Part shown: positions 8,237 through 18,208 of the stretch, piece by piece | How positions within the stretch are numbered: the first letter of the stretch is position 1 | Layout: each line of letters starts with the position of its first letter | Source of the DNA: Coprococcus eutactus | GTDB taxonomy: Bacteria > Bacillota > Clostridia > Lachnospirales > Lachnospiraceae | Length of the DNA: 64,000 bases | Assembly: GCF_025149915.1 (NCBI RefSeq) | Contig: NZ_CP102278.1 | Location: 1,720,001-1,784,000 of the forward strand | Direction: 5' to 3' | The notes under the pieces: generated by a model | What the model saw: the letters and a program-made list of their open reading frames with translations, nothing else | Told to the model about the DNA's origin: nothing | The model's database searches: none | Position numbers and translations under genes: made by a program

Positions 8237-9565
8237 TTACCGTCTCTTTGCCAGATGTGTTTTGTCATTACTTCTTATAAGCATCCACACAAGCGAACTG
8301 ACAAGAAGAAGTATTGGATAAAACAGATTTGGAATTATCTGGAATGCTGATATCTCATGTCCCAGCTCCGACACCGCTGATATTGCAACCAGCATCTGAG
8401 CACCGTAAGGAATGATTCCCTGAAATATGCATGAAAATGTATCAAGCAGTGACGCAGATCTCTTCGGTGATATACCATAATCATCTGCCATCTCCTTTGC
8501 TATCGGATTTGCCATGACTATCGCGACCGTATTGTTGGCTGTGGCTATGTCCATGGCTCCAACCAGAAGTCCGATTCCGAGCTGACCTCCCTTGTCACCT
8601 TTGAACACCTTCTTTATAGCCGAAAGCAGTGCCTCAAATCCGCCATACTCCCTGATGAGAGAACACATGGCAGCCACAAGTACAGCAACCATACTCGTCT
8701 CGAACATTCCAGCTGCACCGCTTCCCATATTCGTCAGGAGATCCACTGCTGCCGTCTGCCCTGTGGCAAGCATAATGATGGAACCTGACACGATTCCAAC
8801 TATCAGGACTACAAACACATTAACTCCTGCTATTCCTCCTATGAGTACCAGAACATAAGGAATGATCTGTATCATATTGTAATCATGTTGTACTACTCCG
8901 CCTATCTCAGTATTGAATGACTTAACCAAGATTACTATGAGTGTCACAATCGCCGCAGGAAATGCTATCCAGAAGTTTGCCCTGAACTTATCTTTCATGG
9001 CACACCCCTGACCATTACATGCTGCTATGGTCGTATCCGATATGAACGACAGGTTATCTCCGAACATCGCGCCACCCATGATTGATGCCACACAGAGCGG
9101 CAGATTAAATCCTGACGCATCGGCAACCGCAACTCCTATAGGCGTCAGAAGTGTTATTGTTCCAACAGACGTTCCCATAGCTGTTGAGACAAAGCACGCT
9201 ACAACGAACAGAACTGCCACGGAGAATCTCGCCGGAATGATACTCAGCATAAAGTATGCCACACTCTCGGCACTGCTCCGCCCCACGACTCCCACAAATA
9301 TTCCCGCCGTCAGGAATATGAGCAGCATGGTTATAATATTTTTGTCTGTAAGTCCATTTGCCATAATCTGAAGCTTCTCATCAAAGCTTACCTTTCTGTT
9401 CTGCAGACATGCCACAAATATCGCCACCATGAAGGCGACCACTATTGGAATATTGTAAAATCCCATCGGGATCTTCAGCACGTACTCAAACAGTATTCCA
9501 AGTCCAAGATACAGGACAAGGAAGACGTATATAGGTATCAGTGCCGCACCATTTGACTTCTTCAT
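8237..9565 (-). CDS. Na+/H+ antiporter, NhaC family
   Basis: 442-residue integral membrane protein with ~11 hydrophobic segments. It shows NhaC/ion-transporter features: MGTSVGTITLLTPIGVA near residue 135, GGAMFGDNLSFISDTTIAA near residue 170, and MDIATANNTVAIVMANPIAK near residue 340. The family exchanges cytoplasmic Na+ for H+ or, in relatives, dicarboxylate or amino-acid pairs. The ion and the exact exchange are inferred. It lies 24 bases behind the GH43 gene, so the two are probably one transcript, ended by the hairpin at 8143. Confidence 0.9.
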   Translation of the reverse strand: MKKSNGAALIPIYVFLVLYLGLGILFEYVLKIPMGFYNIPIVVAFMVAIFVACLQNRKVSFDEKLQIMANGLTDKNIITMLLIFLTAGIFVGVVGRSSAESVAYFMLSIIPARFSVAVLFVVACFVSTAMGTSVGTITLLTPIGVAVADASGFNLPLCVASIMGGAMFGDNLSFISDTTIAACNGQGCAMKDKFRANFWIAFPAAIVTLIVILVKSFNTEIGGVVQHDYNMIQIIPYVLVLIGGIAGVNVFVVLIVGIVSGSIIMLATGQTAAVDLLTNMGSGAAGMFETSMVAVLVAAMCSLIREYGGFEALLSAIKKVFKGDKGGQLGIGLLVGAMDIATANNTVAIVMANPIAKEMADDYGISPKRSASLLDTFSCIFQGIIPYGAQMLVAISAVSELGHEISAFQIIPNLFYPILLLVSSLVWMLIRSNDKTHLAKRR

Positions 9566-9589
9566 AATTCTCCCTCTTCTTTCAATATT

Positions 9590-11260
9590 TTATCTAAATC
9601 GTATATCTTTTAATTGAAGCTTTCTGCTGCCATGGTATACAAGATACACCGCGTGGACTCCCTCCGGGAAATCCACTTTGTTCTCGCGCCATCTCCACTC
9701 TGTCTCTGAGATATCTTCAGATACAGGTATATCTATTCTTCCGATACTCTCATTATCTTCTGTCACGCATATGTCAAAGTATCCATGATTTTGCACATCT
9801 GATGCAGAACGCTTCTTATCATTCACTCCATCTGCATCGATATCACAGGATTCGTCCATGCTTGTTGATTTATTTCCTGTCAGGTCGTTTGCATCCTTGA
9901 TCTGCTCCTGATTCTCACATCTCTCATCTACTCTGACAGGTCCCTCATACACCACCTTGTTGGCATCCGTCTCATATCTGACATTCACGCCAAATGTACT
10001 GCTGCCCTCAAGTGCAAAATACTTATACCCTATGAGTGTTCCATCCTCTATCTCCGCAATAAATCTATCCTCACCCTTGTTCGTCACATTAGGGAATTCT
10101 GTCGTATATATACTGTTGGAGCCGTGTGGCATATGTCCATTTGTCAGGTTACATGCTATCACCGCCGGATAAGAGCCTTTTGCGGCAAGCGGGCCGTCGT
10201 TCAGTCCGCAGCTCGTAACCTCCACCTGGTCTATGTGTCCATCCGCATCTATATATATCTTCTCAGCACAGGCCTGTCTGCTGTAGTCCGACTTGTGTGT
10301 GAGTCTGTGATAGAACACGTACCACTGACCATCTATGCACTCTATGCTTCCGTGCGTAGTTCCGGTCATATTCAGCTTGTTCTCGAAACTTCTTCCCTTA
10401 TATCCCACATCGCCATTTGACACTATAGTGCCGCCAAATGTAAATCCGTGATCCGGATAATCGCTCACCGCATAGCACAGCTCATGGTTCTGCCATGACG
10501 AATAAACAAAGTAATATTTGTCTCCCACCTTTCTCATGGATGAACCCTCGAAAAATGGATGCTCCTCAAATGATGTTCCCTTCACAGCGTAAGGAATGAT
10601 GTGCCTCGGTTCTTCCTTGACCGTCAGCATATCGTCCTCAAGCACCACCATGATCGGTCCCATGATGCTGTCCTTGTAGCCAAGTATCTCCTCCTTTGTT
10701 CTTCCAAACATAGATACCTCATCATCCAGCCTGCCATTTGTCAGAAAATCAGGCTCTTCCTCGTATCCGTACTGGGTTCCGTAGAATATCCTGATGGTTC
10801 CGTCATCATTCATGGCTGCTGGATCAAAGCAAATGTACTTCTTCATCACAGTGCCGTCCTTGTAATGCACATGGCCAAGATATTCGTATTTGCCCGCCGG
10901 CGTATCGCACACAGCCACACTGATTGGACCTGTGTATCCGCCGTAACCGTAGTCACCGCCCATACAGTAATACAGATAATATCTGCCATCATTCCCCCTC
11001 ACAACATCTGGCGCGTACATATACTTCAGCTCCGGGTATGCCGGATCCTGACTCGCCCTGTATGTAATGCCCTCGCATCGCCAGCTTGTTAGATCTTTTA
11101 CAGGCGCGGAGTACACCACATAATCCTGCATACAGAACGTGTAACCGCCCTCCTTATCGTGAGATCCATAATGATAAACCCTGTCGCCCCATACATGCGG
11201 CTCACCGTCCGGTATGTACTCATTCAGCGGCAAAAAGGGATTGTAAACCTGTCTGCTCAT
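9590..11260 (-). CDS. Glycoside hydrolase family 43 protein
   Basis: 556 residues, no signal peptide, so an intracellular enzyme for imported oligosaccharides. The start shows the GH43 blade-1 pattern NPFLPLNEYIPDGEPHVW with a putative catalytic Asp. Five-blade propeller repeats follow (YMYAPDVVRGNDGRYYLYY near residue 80, FFEGSSMRKVGDKYYFVYSS near residue 240). The C-terminal ~200 residues look like a beta-sandwich accessory module containing a low-complexity acidic insertion (residues ~445-480). GH43 enzymes cleave arabinofuranosides or xylosides. Substrate not resolved. Probably operonic with the antiporter. Confidence 0.9.
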   Translation of the reverse strand: MSRQVYNPFLPLNEYIPDGEPHVWGDRVYHYGSHDKEGGYTFCMQDYVVYSAPVKDLTSWRCEGITYRASQDPAYPELKYMYAPDVVRGNDGRYYLYYCMGGDYGYGGYTGPISVAVCDTPAGKYEYLGHVHYKDGTVMKKYICFDPAAMNDDGTIRIFYGTQYGYEEEPDFLTNGRLDDEVSMFGRTKEEILGYKDSIMGPIMVVLEDDMLTVKEEPRHIIPYAVKGTSFEEHPFFEGSSMRKVGDKYYFVYSSWQNHELCYAVSDYPDHGFTFGGTIVSNGDVGYKGRSFENKLNMTGTTHGSIECIDGQWYVFYHRLTHKSDYSRQACAEKIYIDADGHIDQVEVTSCGLNDGPLAAKGSYPAVIACNLTNGHMPHGSNSIYTTEFPNVTNKGEDRFIAEIEDGTLIGYKYFALEGSSTFGVNVRYETDANKVVYEGPVRVDERCENQEQIKDANDLTGNKSTSMDESCDIDADGVNDKKRSASDVQNHGYFDICVTEDNESIGRIDIPVSEDISETEWRWRENKVDFPEGVHAVYLVYHGSRKLQLKDIRFR

Positions 11261-11310
11261 ATATCTTCTCCTTCTTGTATCAATTTTTCTGTTTCACTAA
11301 AACAATAAAT

Positions 11311-11348
11311 ACCCAACATGATCCGCGTCATCTACAGACATGTTGGGT
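11311..11348 (-). terminator. Hairpin terminator
   Basis: 10-bp perfect stem ACCCAACATG/CATGTTGGGT with an 18-base loop, between the 11398-11832 gene and GH43. The downstream tract is T-rich but interrupted, so the efficiency is uncertain. Confidence 0.55.
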
Positions 11349-11397
11349 TCTCATATTTACTAGTATATTTAATAGAACTTTTTTAGTCAACCAGCAC

Positions 11398-11832
11398 TTA
11401 TAAAAAAGGCTGCATCTGCTCGCAGAGTTTCTTCTCAAGCTCTATGAGTCTCTTCGTCTTATCCTTCGCCCTGTCATCCGCTGCATTGTATTCGTTCAAA
11501 TATTTGTTCAGAGACTTCACACCCATATTGCAGCCATCCGTCATAAGCTCCGCTATGGTATTGTCCGACTCATCCACTATGAGTTTCACATTTGTCTTGA
11601 TCCAGGACATGCTCTTGGCTATTGGATTTGGATCCTTGCCATCATCGTGGTACTCATCCAGCAGCTTCTGTATCTCCTGTTTTATTGCATCGTGTTCCTC
11701 TTTACATTCTATAAGTATCTTCTTCATCTTCGCCGCGTGCACATACCCAAGCACCTCATCAATAGACGAAACACCCATCTTGATCCCGGCATCACATTCC
11801 CTGAGCAGCTTTATTGTATCTGGTGATATCAT
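11398..11832 (-). CDS. Conserved helical protein of unknown function
   Basis: 144 residues, nearly all helix, with the pattern AGIKMGVSSIDEVL ... AKSMSWIKTNVKL ... DGCNMGVKSLNKYLNEY. The repeated signature suggests a ferritin-like or four-helix bundle. I recall similar proteins as widespread hypothetical proteins in Clostridia, but cannot name a function. AAGGAGG precedes the ATG at 11832. Confidence 0.7.
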   Translation of the reverse strand: MISPDTIKLLRECDAGIKMGVSSIDEVLGYVHAAKMKKILIECKEEHDAIKQEIQKLLDEYHDDGKDPNPIAKSMSWIKTNVKLIVDESDNTIAELMTDGCNMGVKSLNKYLNEYNAADDRAKDKTKRLIELEKKLCEQMQPFL

Positions 11833-12208
11833 CTCATATACCTCCTTAGCCTGTATATGAGTATGTTACCCGGTGTTTGAAAATTATATACTCTGCTAAA
11901 CAATCCTTTTTGGAGAGTTTCCTCATATGTATATACAAAGGCTTTCATAAATGTTACAATCCATCTAAATCAACAAATGAAGCACTCCATGACATAATCG
12001 ACATTGAAATATATATTATGCCAATTTGGAGATAACCGACAACAAAAGTTTCATAATCAAATATTCAACGAAATATCTGATCTTTCATTATCTGCTTTTG
12101 CTTATTCTAACTATTCTTGAAGATCAAAAAAATTATACTTACCCAGTCTATCATTGAACAAACCTCCACAACACAATTGACACCCCACCCCATAATCTTT
12201 ATACTGTT
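11833..12208. other. Gene-free, AT-rich intergenic region
   Basis: No open frame or RNA gene that I can support. It separates the leftward 11398-11832 gene from the rightward blaI and presumably holds both promoters. Confidence 0.5.
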
Positions 12209-12224
12209 ATTACAAACGTAGTAT
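12209..12224 (+). promoter_or_regulatory. BlaI-type operator in front of blaI
   Basis: ATTACAAACGTAGTAT, 16 bases upstream of the blaI start codon. It has TTAC/GTA dyad symmetry like BlaI/MecI/CopY sites and closely matches the site inside the palindrome at 18228-18243. A bound BlaI dimer would overlap the promoter and autoregulate the operon. Confidence 0.65.
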
Positions 12225-12240
12225 TAAAGGAGTATAATCT

Positions 12241-12624
12241 ATGAAACACATTCCCCAGATTTCCGAAGCCGAATATGAAGTTATGAAGGTTATATGGAAA
12301 TATGCCCCTATAAGCACAAATGACATTACTGACAAACTGTTGCAGACCACTTCATGGAATCCTAGGACTATCCAGACTCTCATCAAAAGACTTTCTGATA
12401 AGTCTGCTATCTCCTATGAGAAAAATGGCCGCATGTTCGTCTACTCCCCTGTCATCAGTCAGGAGGAATATCGAAAACATGAAAGCTCATCTTTTCTAAA
12501 GAAGTTTTTCAATGGACACATATCCGACATGGTTTCTGCGTTTGTGGATAGTGATGAGCTTAGTGCTGATGATATAAAGGAACTTCAAGACATATTAAAT
12601 GGAAAAGGCACCGGGAGGAAATAA
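12241..12624 (+). CDS. blaI: BlaI/MecI/CopY family transcriptional repressor
   Basis: 127 residues. An N-terminal winged helix (ISEAEYEVMKVIWKYAPIST, then NPRTIQTLIKRLSDKSAISY, residues ~5-60) and a C-terminal helical dimerisation region ending DIKELQDILNGKGTG match the family over its full length. Such repressors keep promoters closed until the membrane sensor BlaR1 triggers their cleavage. AAAGGAG precedes the start, an operator sits at 12209, and the blaR1-like gene follows four bases after the stop. With blaR1 split by an insertion sequence, this repressor may be locked on. Confidence 0.92.
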   Translation: MKHIPQISEAEYEVMKVIWKYAPISTNDITDKLLQTTSWNPRTIQTLIKRLSDKSAISYEKNGRMFVYSPVISQEEYRKHESSSFLKKFFNGHISDMVSAFVDSDELSADDIKELQDILNGKGTGRK

Positions 12625-14316
12625 GGCTTGACTGAATTTTTCACACATTTTTTTATCAGCAATATATCCAAAAGTTTCTCTCTGCTGCTACTGATATTTG
12701 TTCGATTTATGTTCAGAAAACAGCTAACATGTAATGGCAGATACAACACCATATATATTGTGCTGTTTCTTCTCGTAATTCCATTTATCCCTGTAAATAA
12801 TTCATTTATATTCCAGGCCATAGGTTTCATACGATCATTATTTAACAGAAGTACTTCTGCCGCAAATACAGTTACTCCTTTGCCTATCAATGCCAACCTT
12901 TCATCGAATGTGAACTGGATGAACGACTTTGCTGTATCTGTAAACAGTACATCTACAATATATCCAAAGCTCCTTTTTATTATCTGGCTTGCCGGAGTTT
13001 ACATATTTTCCATCCGTTTAATAGTGTCAGGCATATCACTATACAAGCTGAAAAAATCTGCTGTTCCAGTCACCGACGATACTGTCATATTGAATATATA
13101 TTCGGAATGCCTTGAGCTCTGCAATGTGCGCAGATACAAACCGAAATTATATTACTCCTCTGCTTTATCTGGGGCGGTCATTGTAGGTGTATTCCGCCCT
13201 GTTATATATATTCCACGGCAAATCAACGACTGCATATCCGATTACACAATAACCGACCTGAGACATATTTTGTTACATGAACTACAACATTTTAAACGCA
13301 GAGACAATGCCGTGAATATGTTTATCTGCATATTCTGCATACTGTATTGGTTCAATCCTGTTGTTATATACACATTACATACAGCAAGACATGACAGAGA
13401 AAAAGCATGTGACAATGATGTATTACAGTGCCTCGGTCAAAACTATGCCGCGAAGTATGGGCAGACCATCCTCCGTGCGGCTGCAAGCAGATTCAGTAGT
13501 TCATCATCGCTATCATTCAAGAGCAAAAGCAGGAAAAATTTACTTAAAACAAGGCTTCAGCTTATTGTTGATTTCAAACCTATCACCAACAGAGAAAAAC
13601 GGAAATGTATATATGCATTTTCCATTATCATATTGCTGATGACTGTATGTGCGCCATTATCTGTATATGCTCTGGATGATACACAATACAAGGATTTTGC
13701 CCCGATGAATCTGGAATCCTTGGATCTATCCAGCTACTTTTCTGACTACAACGGCTGTTTTGCTCTGTACGACAAGGGAAATGATAAATGGTATATCTAT
13801 AACCAGGACAAAGCCCTATACCGCACTTCACCGGATTCTACATATAAAATATATGACGCAGTGATGGCTCTTGAACATGGCATCATAACTTCCGACAACT
13901 CATTTATGCGCTGGGATGGGAGCTCTTACCCTTTTGATGCCTGGAACACAGACCAGACACTTCGATCTGCCATGACCGGATCTGTAAACTGGTATTTTGA
14001 CAATCTGGATGCAGCCATGGACCACACAGATGTGAAAAATTTTCTCAGTCTTATTGAATATGGAAATCAGAATATCAATTCAGCTCAGAACTGTTACTGG
14101 CTGGAATCCTCTCTGACTATATCCCCGGTAGAGCAGGTAGAACTGCTATGTCACCTGAAAAAAAATGATTGGAACTTGTCTAAGGCAAATGTGGATACAG
14201 TCATGGAGTCCATGTTTATAGCAAGCTCTGATGGAAAAAGTCTGTATGGCAAGACAGGTACCGGCAGAATTGATGATGTAAATATAAACGGCTGGTTCGT
14301 TGGATTCATTACATCT

Positions 14317-14324
14317 AATGATAA
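14317..14324. repeat. Left target-site duplication of the IS256-family element
   Basis: AATGATAA directly repeated at 15806-15813, the expected 8-bp size for this family. Confidence 0.9.
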
Positions 14325-14347
14325 GGGAGCATCCCAAAGTTTGTGTA

Positions 14348-14391
14348 AACCTCCAAACTGATGTAAGATAAAATTACTCAGTTTGGAGGTT
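14348..14391 (+). promoter_or_regulatory. Hairpin sequestering the transposase ribosome-binding site
   Basis: A perfect 14-bp inverted repeat, AACCTCCAAACTGA and TCAGTTTGGAGGTT, places GGAGG in the 3' arm just upstream of the ATG at 14398. Read-through from blaR1 would form this stem and hide the ribosome site, limiting transposase synthesis. A promoter inside the loop or stem would bypass it. The function is inferred by analogy with other insertion sequences. Confidence 0.6.
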
Positions 14392-14397
14392 ATTTTT

Positions 14398-15651
14398 ATG
14401 GCAAGAAGAAAAGACAGCCCACAAAAAGCAGCAATGAGAGAAATGATGCGTGATTATCTGAAGAATAATGATATCAGCATCAAAGACGGCACCGATGTAA
14501 ACAGTATCATGCGTGACATGATGTCTGTCATTTTGGAAGGTGCTTTGGATGAAGAACTGGATGAAGAATTAGGATATTCCAAGTACGACTATCGAAACAA
14601 AGAAACAGACAATAGTAGAAATGGACATTCCAGCAAAACCATGCACACCAGTTATGGAGATATGGATGTGGCAATCCCAAGGGATCGTAATGGTGATTAT
14701 GAACCACAGCTGATTAAAAAATATCAGAATACCGTAACTCAGGACATGGAAGAAAAAATACTTTCCATGTATGCCAAGGGAATGACAACTGGAGACATTG
14801 AATCCCACATGCGTGAATTATACGATATTGATATTTCTGACAGCACAATCAGCCGGATCACAGACAAAATCCTGCCGATTGTAAAAGAATGGCAGGAACG
14901 CCCTTTGGAAGAAGTGTATGCTGTAGTATTTATGGATGCAATCCACTATCACGTCCGCAGTGAAGGACGTATTGTAAAACGTGCGGTTTACATTGCCCTT
15001 GGTATCGATATGAATGGGAAAAAAGATGTTCTTGGAATGTATGTTGGAGAAAACGAAAGTGCGAAGTTCTGGCTTTCTATCATGAATGGATTAAAAAACA
15101 GAGGCGTTGAGGATATCCTGATTGCATGCGTTGATGGTTTAAATGGATTTCCACAGGCAATCGAGGCTGTTTATCCAAAAACAGAGATTCAGCAGTGTAT
15201 CATCCATCAGATCCGTAATTCAACGAAGTTTGTTTCTTACAAAGATATCAAAAAACTGATGGCTGATCTGAAGCTTGTATATGCGGCTCCAACGGAAGAA
15301 ACCGCTTTAAATGAACTGGAACTGTTCAAGGATAAATGGGATTCCAAGTACCCGAAAATCTATAAATCCTGGCATGATAACTGGGCAACACTGTCCACTT
15401 ATTTCAAATATCCAGAGGCAGTAAGACGGCTGATTTATACCACAAATGCCATTGAAGGATTCAACCGCCAGCTCCGGAAAGTGACCAAAAGCAAAACGGT
15501 TTTTCCGTCGGATGACAGCCTTTTGAAAATGCTGTATCTGGCAACCATGGATATCACGAAAAAATGGACCGGACACAGGCAGGACTGGGGACAGATCCAT
15601 TCCCAGCTTGAAATTTATTTTGAAGAACGTCTGGCGGGACGGAACCTGTAA
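14398..15651 (+). CDS. IS256-family transposase
   Basis: 417 residues from the ATG at 14398 (GGAGG eight bases upstream). Transposase_mut family features are present: the N-terminal region ...EGALDEELDEELGYSKYDYR, the catalytic core with D in VVFMDAIHYHVR near residue 177, the second D in IACVDGLNGFPQAIEAVYP near residue 243 followed by QQCIIHQIRNS, and the catalytic E in TTNAIEGFNRQLRKVTK near residue 350. Full length and without frameshifts, so probably active. Confidence 0.96.
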   Translation: MARRKDSPQKAAMREMMRDYLKNNDISIKDGTDVNSIMRDMMSVILEGALDEELDEELGYSKYDYRNKETDNSRNGHSSKTMHTSYGDMDVAIPRDRNGDYEPQLIKKYQNTVTQDMEEKILSMYAKGMTTGDIESHMRELYDIDISDSTISRITDKILPIVKEWQERPLEEVYAVVFMDAIHYHVRSEGRIVKRAVYIALGIDMNGKKDVLGMYVGENESAKFWLSIMNGLKNRGVEDILIACVDGLNGFPQAIEAVYPKTEIQQCIIHQIRNSTKFVSYKDIKKLMADLKLVYAAPTEETALNELELFKDKWDSKYPKIYKSWHDNWATLSTYFKYPEAVRRLIYTTNAIEGFNRQLRKVTKSKTVFPSDDSLLKMLYLATMDITKKWTGHRQDWGQIHSQLEIYFEERLAGRNL

Positions 15652-15805
15652 AGCAGTCAATTTTAGGCAGGTTTTATTGACATGCCTAAAAACTACTGTA
15701 TAATGCAGATATGGGCAGAATCCGGAAAATCGGCTCTGCCCATTTGTAACTATTCACAAATCTTATATCAGTTTTTAACGTTTACACAAAACTTGAAACG
15801 GTCTC

Positions 15806-15813
15806 AATGATAA
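15806..15813. repeat. Right target-site duplication of the IS256-family element
   Basis: Second AATGATAA copy, directly followed by the remaining codons of blaR1. Confidence 0.9.
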
Positions 15814-15942
15814 TGATTACTTTTTCGCCACGAATATATCACTTTCTGAAAATGACAATCAGTTTTTATCAGCGGACGGACTTTCCGCATCGAAGATCTC
15901 TCTGTCAATACTGCGTGATCTTGGAATATATGCCTATGGATA

Positions 15943-18204
15943 TCAGTCAGAATAAACTGGTATGTCACATTCCATCTTCTCTATATGATTTGACATATAT
16001 TTGAAAGTACCATCTTCTTCCGGTTTTACTGTAAGTGTATTTCTAAATGCAATGTCCGATCCCTTGTCAGCCCACACCGCATCAACAATAAGCGAAACAG
16101 TTCCATCATCGTTGTAGGAATAGTCCACAACCTCTCCGAATGGTGGGTACTGTTTTCCAAGGATGACATGGTATCTGTACGAATCTTTTTCTGGATTGTA
16201 ATCACATTTATCCCTCAGCTCCGTCACAGTGACAGGGAACATTGACAACATAACAGACTCATATTTGTCTGCATCTATCCATCCACCATCAGGTTTCAGA
16301 TTTTCACCAGTGTACAGTCTGTATATATCATCAAACATACACGGCACAAGTATATCAGATGCATTTGACTCATCCCAATCGATAACAAGCATATTGTAAT
16401 TCACATAACTAAGCCCATACACATATTTTCTTGTCAGTTCCCTGCATTCATCCGTCAACGGACTGACTCTGAAATACTCCTTCAGCCCACCATGAGCTAT
16501 TATATTTGAATATGTATATATAAAGTAGCCTTTTTGTGTGAGTTTCATATCTTTTAAATCCCGTATGCCAGTCGCTATAAACTTCCAGTCATGATTCTCG
16601 AATTTTGCTGTGTTAAAAATCATCTGTATCCGGCTGTCATCATACACAAATGTCATCTCCGTCACGCTTGCATCCCTGTTTACCCTATATACGCAAATGT
16701 AATCACGCCCTCCACCATCTGTATATTTTCTATAAAATGACTGAAATAGCTGATAATTATACATATTGGTATCATCAGAAAAACACATCAGTCCACTGTT
16801 TCCTAAGATATCTACTGCACCATATATTAAATCACTATTATTCGAAATATCTTCATCCTCATACAACTTTCTTATAGCATCTGACTGTAATATTCCTATT
16901 ATATCTACTTTAACATTCTCCATTTCGTCATCGGATAACAGACTATCATCAATAACATTTCCACTCTGATTTATTGTGATGGTCTTTTCTGTATCTCCGT
17001 AGTACTCCTGCCACTCTTTATCAGAAAGTCTGTCTCTATACCAATATATCCCCTCTTTGTTCATCGTCAGAACATCATTTGACACATACTCAAATCCATC
17101 ATTTTCTTTCTCCTTTATTGCAACCTTATGTGTAAATAATCTGCCACTCTCATCTTTCTCCGAAACAGCATTTACTATGAGGGTTATTGTTCCGTCAGCA
17201 TTATACTCAGCATCCACTACCTCTGGAAATGGAACCAATGGTGTTACACTGTGGTCAAACATCCCCCTCGTTCTGTACTGATACATTTGTCTAGACACAT
17301 CATACACATTGACATGCTGAAGTACGTCTGTAGACACAGGCAAATACTCCTGAAACACCTTCTCATATAACTCTTCTTCTATCATATATGTGACCCCCTC
17401 CTCCGAATAGGGACTGGACACACCATATTTCATTTTGTAAAGTGCCTCATAGATATCATAATAATTTATTCTGTTCATATCTGATTCATCCCAGTTTGTG
17501 GTAAATAAATTATTCGAATCATATCCAATAGTCTTGATATACTTTCTGTTAAGTACCCTTAACTTCTCATCCAGAGGCTCAACTCGTAATGCCGTATACG
17601 CAGAATCTCCGTCATATCCTCCCATCCTGTACCTCTCAAAAAATAGATATCCGTCTGTGTATTTCCATGTATAGGCCTTATAGTTTTCTTCATTTTTCTC
17701 AACAAAACAGTTATTCTCCCGCACATAGAATCGCCTGGTTATCATCACATTGTTACCGCCTGATTTAAAATCAAACCTTACAAAGGACTTATCATACATG
17801 ACCTGCAGTATTGTACATCCCGCATCTCTGTTTTCAGCCACCTCTGATAAAAACATCTCCGCATTCTCTGCATTTGCCATATTGATCTGATTCTCCACAT
17901 CCACAGCTATGTACCCCTTACTTCCCATCGATTCTATTACGGTCCTAGTCTGATTCAGTTTTTCTTCCTCGGTCTTGCATTTCATATCCTGACAAGATGA
18001 ATATATATCATCCAAATCTGCAATAAACTGATTTTCATCAGATATACTAAAATCAATAACTGTCCGCTCTGCGTCCGTCACTGCTTTTTTATTGGAACAA
18101 CTGCATAACAATATGGCTATGCCAACCAAAAGCAGCATACAATATAACTTCTTGCATATATTACATATGTAGTATTTCGAGATAAAAAAATATAAGCTCA
18201 TCAT
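15943..18204 (-). CDS. Large lipoprotein with internally duplicated domain
   Basis: 753 residues. The N-terminus has a hydrophobic stretch LLLVGIAILLCSCSNKK, a plausible lipoprotein signal with the lipid-modified Cys in LCSC. The body contains two copies of a ~165-residue module (about residues 220-390 and 585-745). Each holds RxLxxKY, a WDES motif, a ...TVTEL/VSTDVLQ segment, an FPEVVDAEYN or FGEVVDYSYN stretch, and DGT[IV][ST]LIV[ND]AV. It resembles uncharacterised Lachnospiraceae lipoproteins (possibly DUF6070, from memory). Its promoter carries a BlaI-type operator, and its 3' end overlaps the real blaR1 tail by 13 bases on the opposite strand. It is thus likely a BlaI regulon member at the cell surface. 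Confidence 0.8.
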   Translation of the reverse strand: MMSLYFFISKYYICNICKKLYCMLLLVGIAILLCSCSNKKAVTDAERTVIDFSISDENQFIADLDDIYSSCQDMKCKTEEEKLNQTRTVIESMGSKGYIAVDVENQINMANAENAEMFLSEVAENRDAGCTILQVMYDKSFVRFDFKSGGNNVMITRRFYVRENNCFVEKNEENYKAYTWKYTDGYLFFERYRMGGYDGDSAYTALRVEPLDEKLRVLNRKYIKTIGYDSNNLFTTNWDESDMNRINYYDIYEALYKMKYGVSSPYSEEGVTYMIEEELYEKVFQEYLPVSTDVLQHVNVYDVSRQMYQYRTRGMFDHSVTPLVPFPEVVDAEYNADGTITLIVNAVSEKDESGRLFTHKVAIKEKENDGFEYVSNDVLTMNKEGIYWYRDRLSDKEWQEYYGDTEKTITINQSGNVIDDSLLSDDEMENVKVDIIGILQSDAIRKLYEDEDISNNSDLIYGAVDILGNSGLMCFSDDTNMYNYQLFQSFYRKYTDGGGRDYICVYRVNRDASVTEMTFVYDDSRIQMIFNTAKFENHDWKFIATGIRDLKDMKLTQKGYFIYTYSNIIAHGGLKEYFRVSPLTDECRELTRKYVYGLSYVNYNMLVIDWDESNASDILVPCMFDDIYRLYTGENLKPDGGWIDADKYESVMLSMFPVTVTELRDKCDYNPEKDSYRYHVILGKQYPPFGEVVDYSYNDDGTVSLIVDAVWADKGSDIAFRNTLTVKPEEDGTFKYMSNHIEKMECDIPVYSD

Positions 18205-18208
18205 ATTA

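Larger units (their letters stand above)
14325..15805 (+). mobile_element. IS256-family insertion sequence, complete (1481 bp)
   Basis: Bounded by 8-bp duplications AATGATAA. The imperfect terminal inverted repeats share TTTGTGTAAAC at their inner part (left end around 14339-14350, right end complement around 15780-15790), and the right tip reads GAGACCGTTTC on the complement. The element holds one transposase gene, a ribosome-site-masking hairpin at its left end and an internal stem (GGGCAGA/TCTGCCC, ~15713-15743) that may terminate the transposase mRNA. It lies inside blaR1. Confidence 0.92.
12628..15955 (+). pseudogene. blaR1: BlaR1/MecR1-like sensor-peptidase, split by an IS256-family insertion
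   Basis: The 5' part (12628-14324) encodes four N-terminal membrane helices. It also carries an M56 metallopeptidase with HELQH near residue 217 and a C-terminal penicillin-sensor domain with the STYK acylation motif near residue 400 and KTGTG near residue 540. The natural tail resumes after the insertion at 15806: NDNDYFFATNISLSENDNQF ... ending GYQSE, stop 15953-15955. Deleting the element and one copy of the 8-bp duplication restores a single frame. As it stands the frame adds ten foreign residues and stops at 14361. Most of the sensor domain is retained, so partial function is possible. The start is likely TTG at 12628. Confidence 0.88.
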
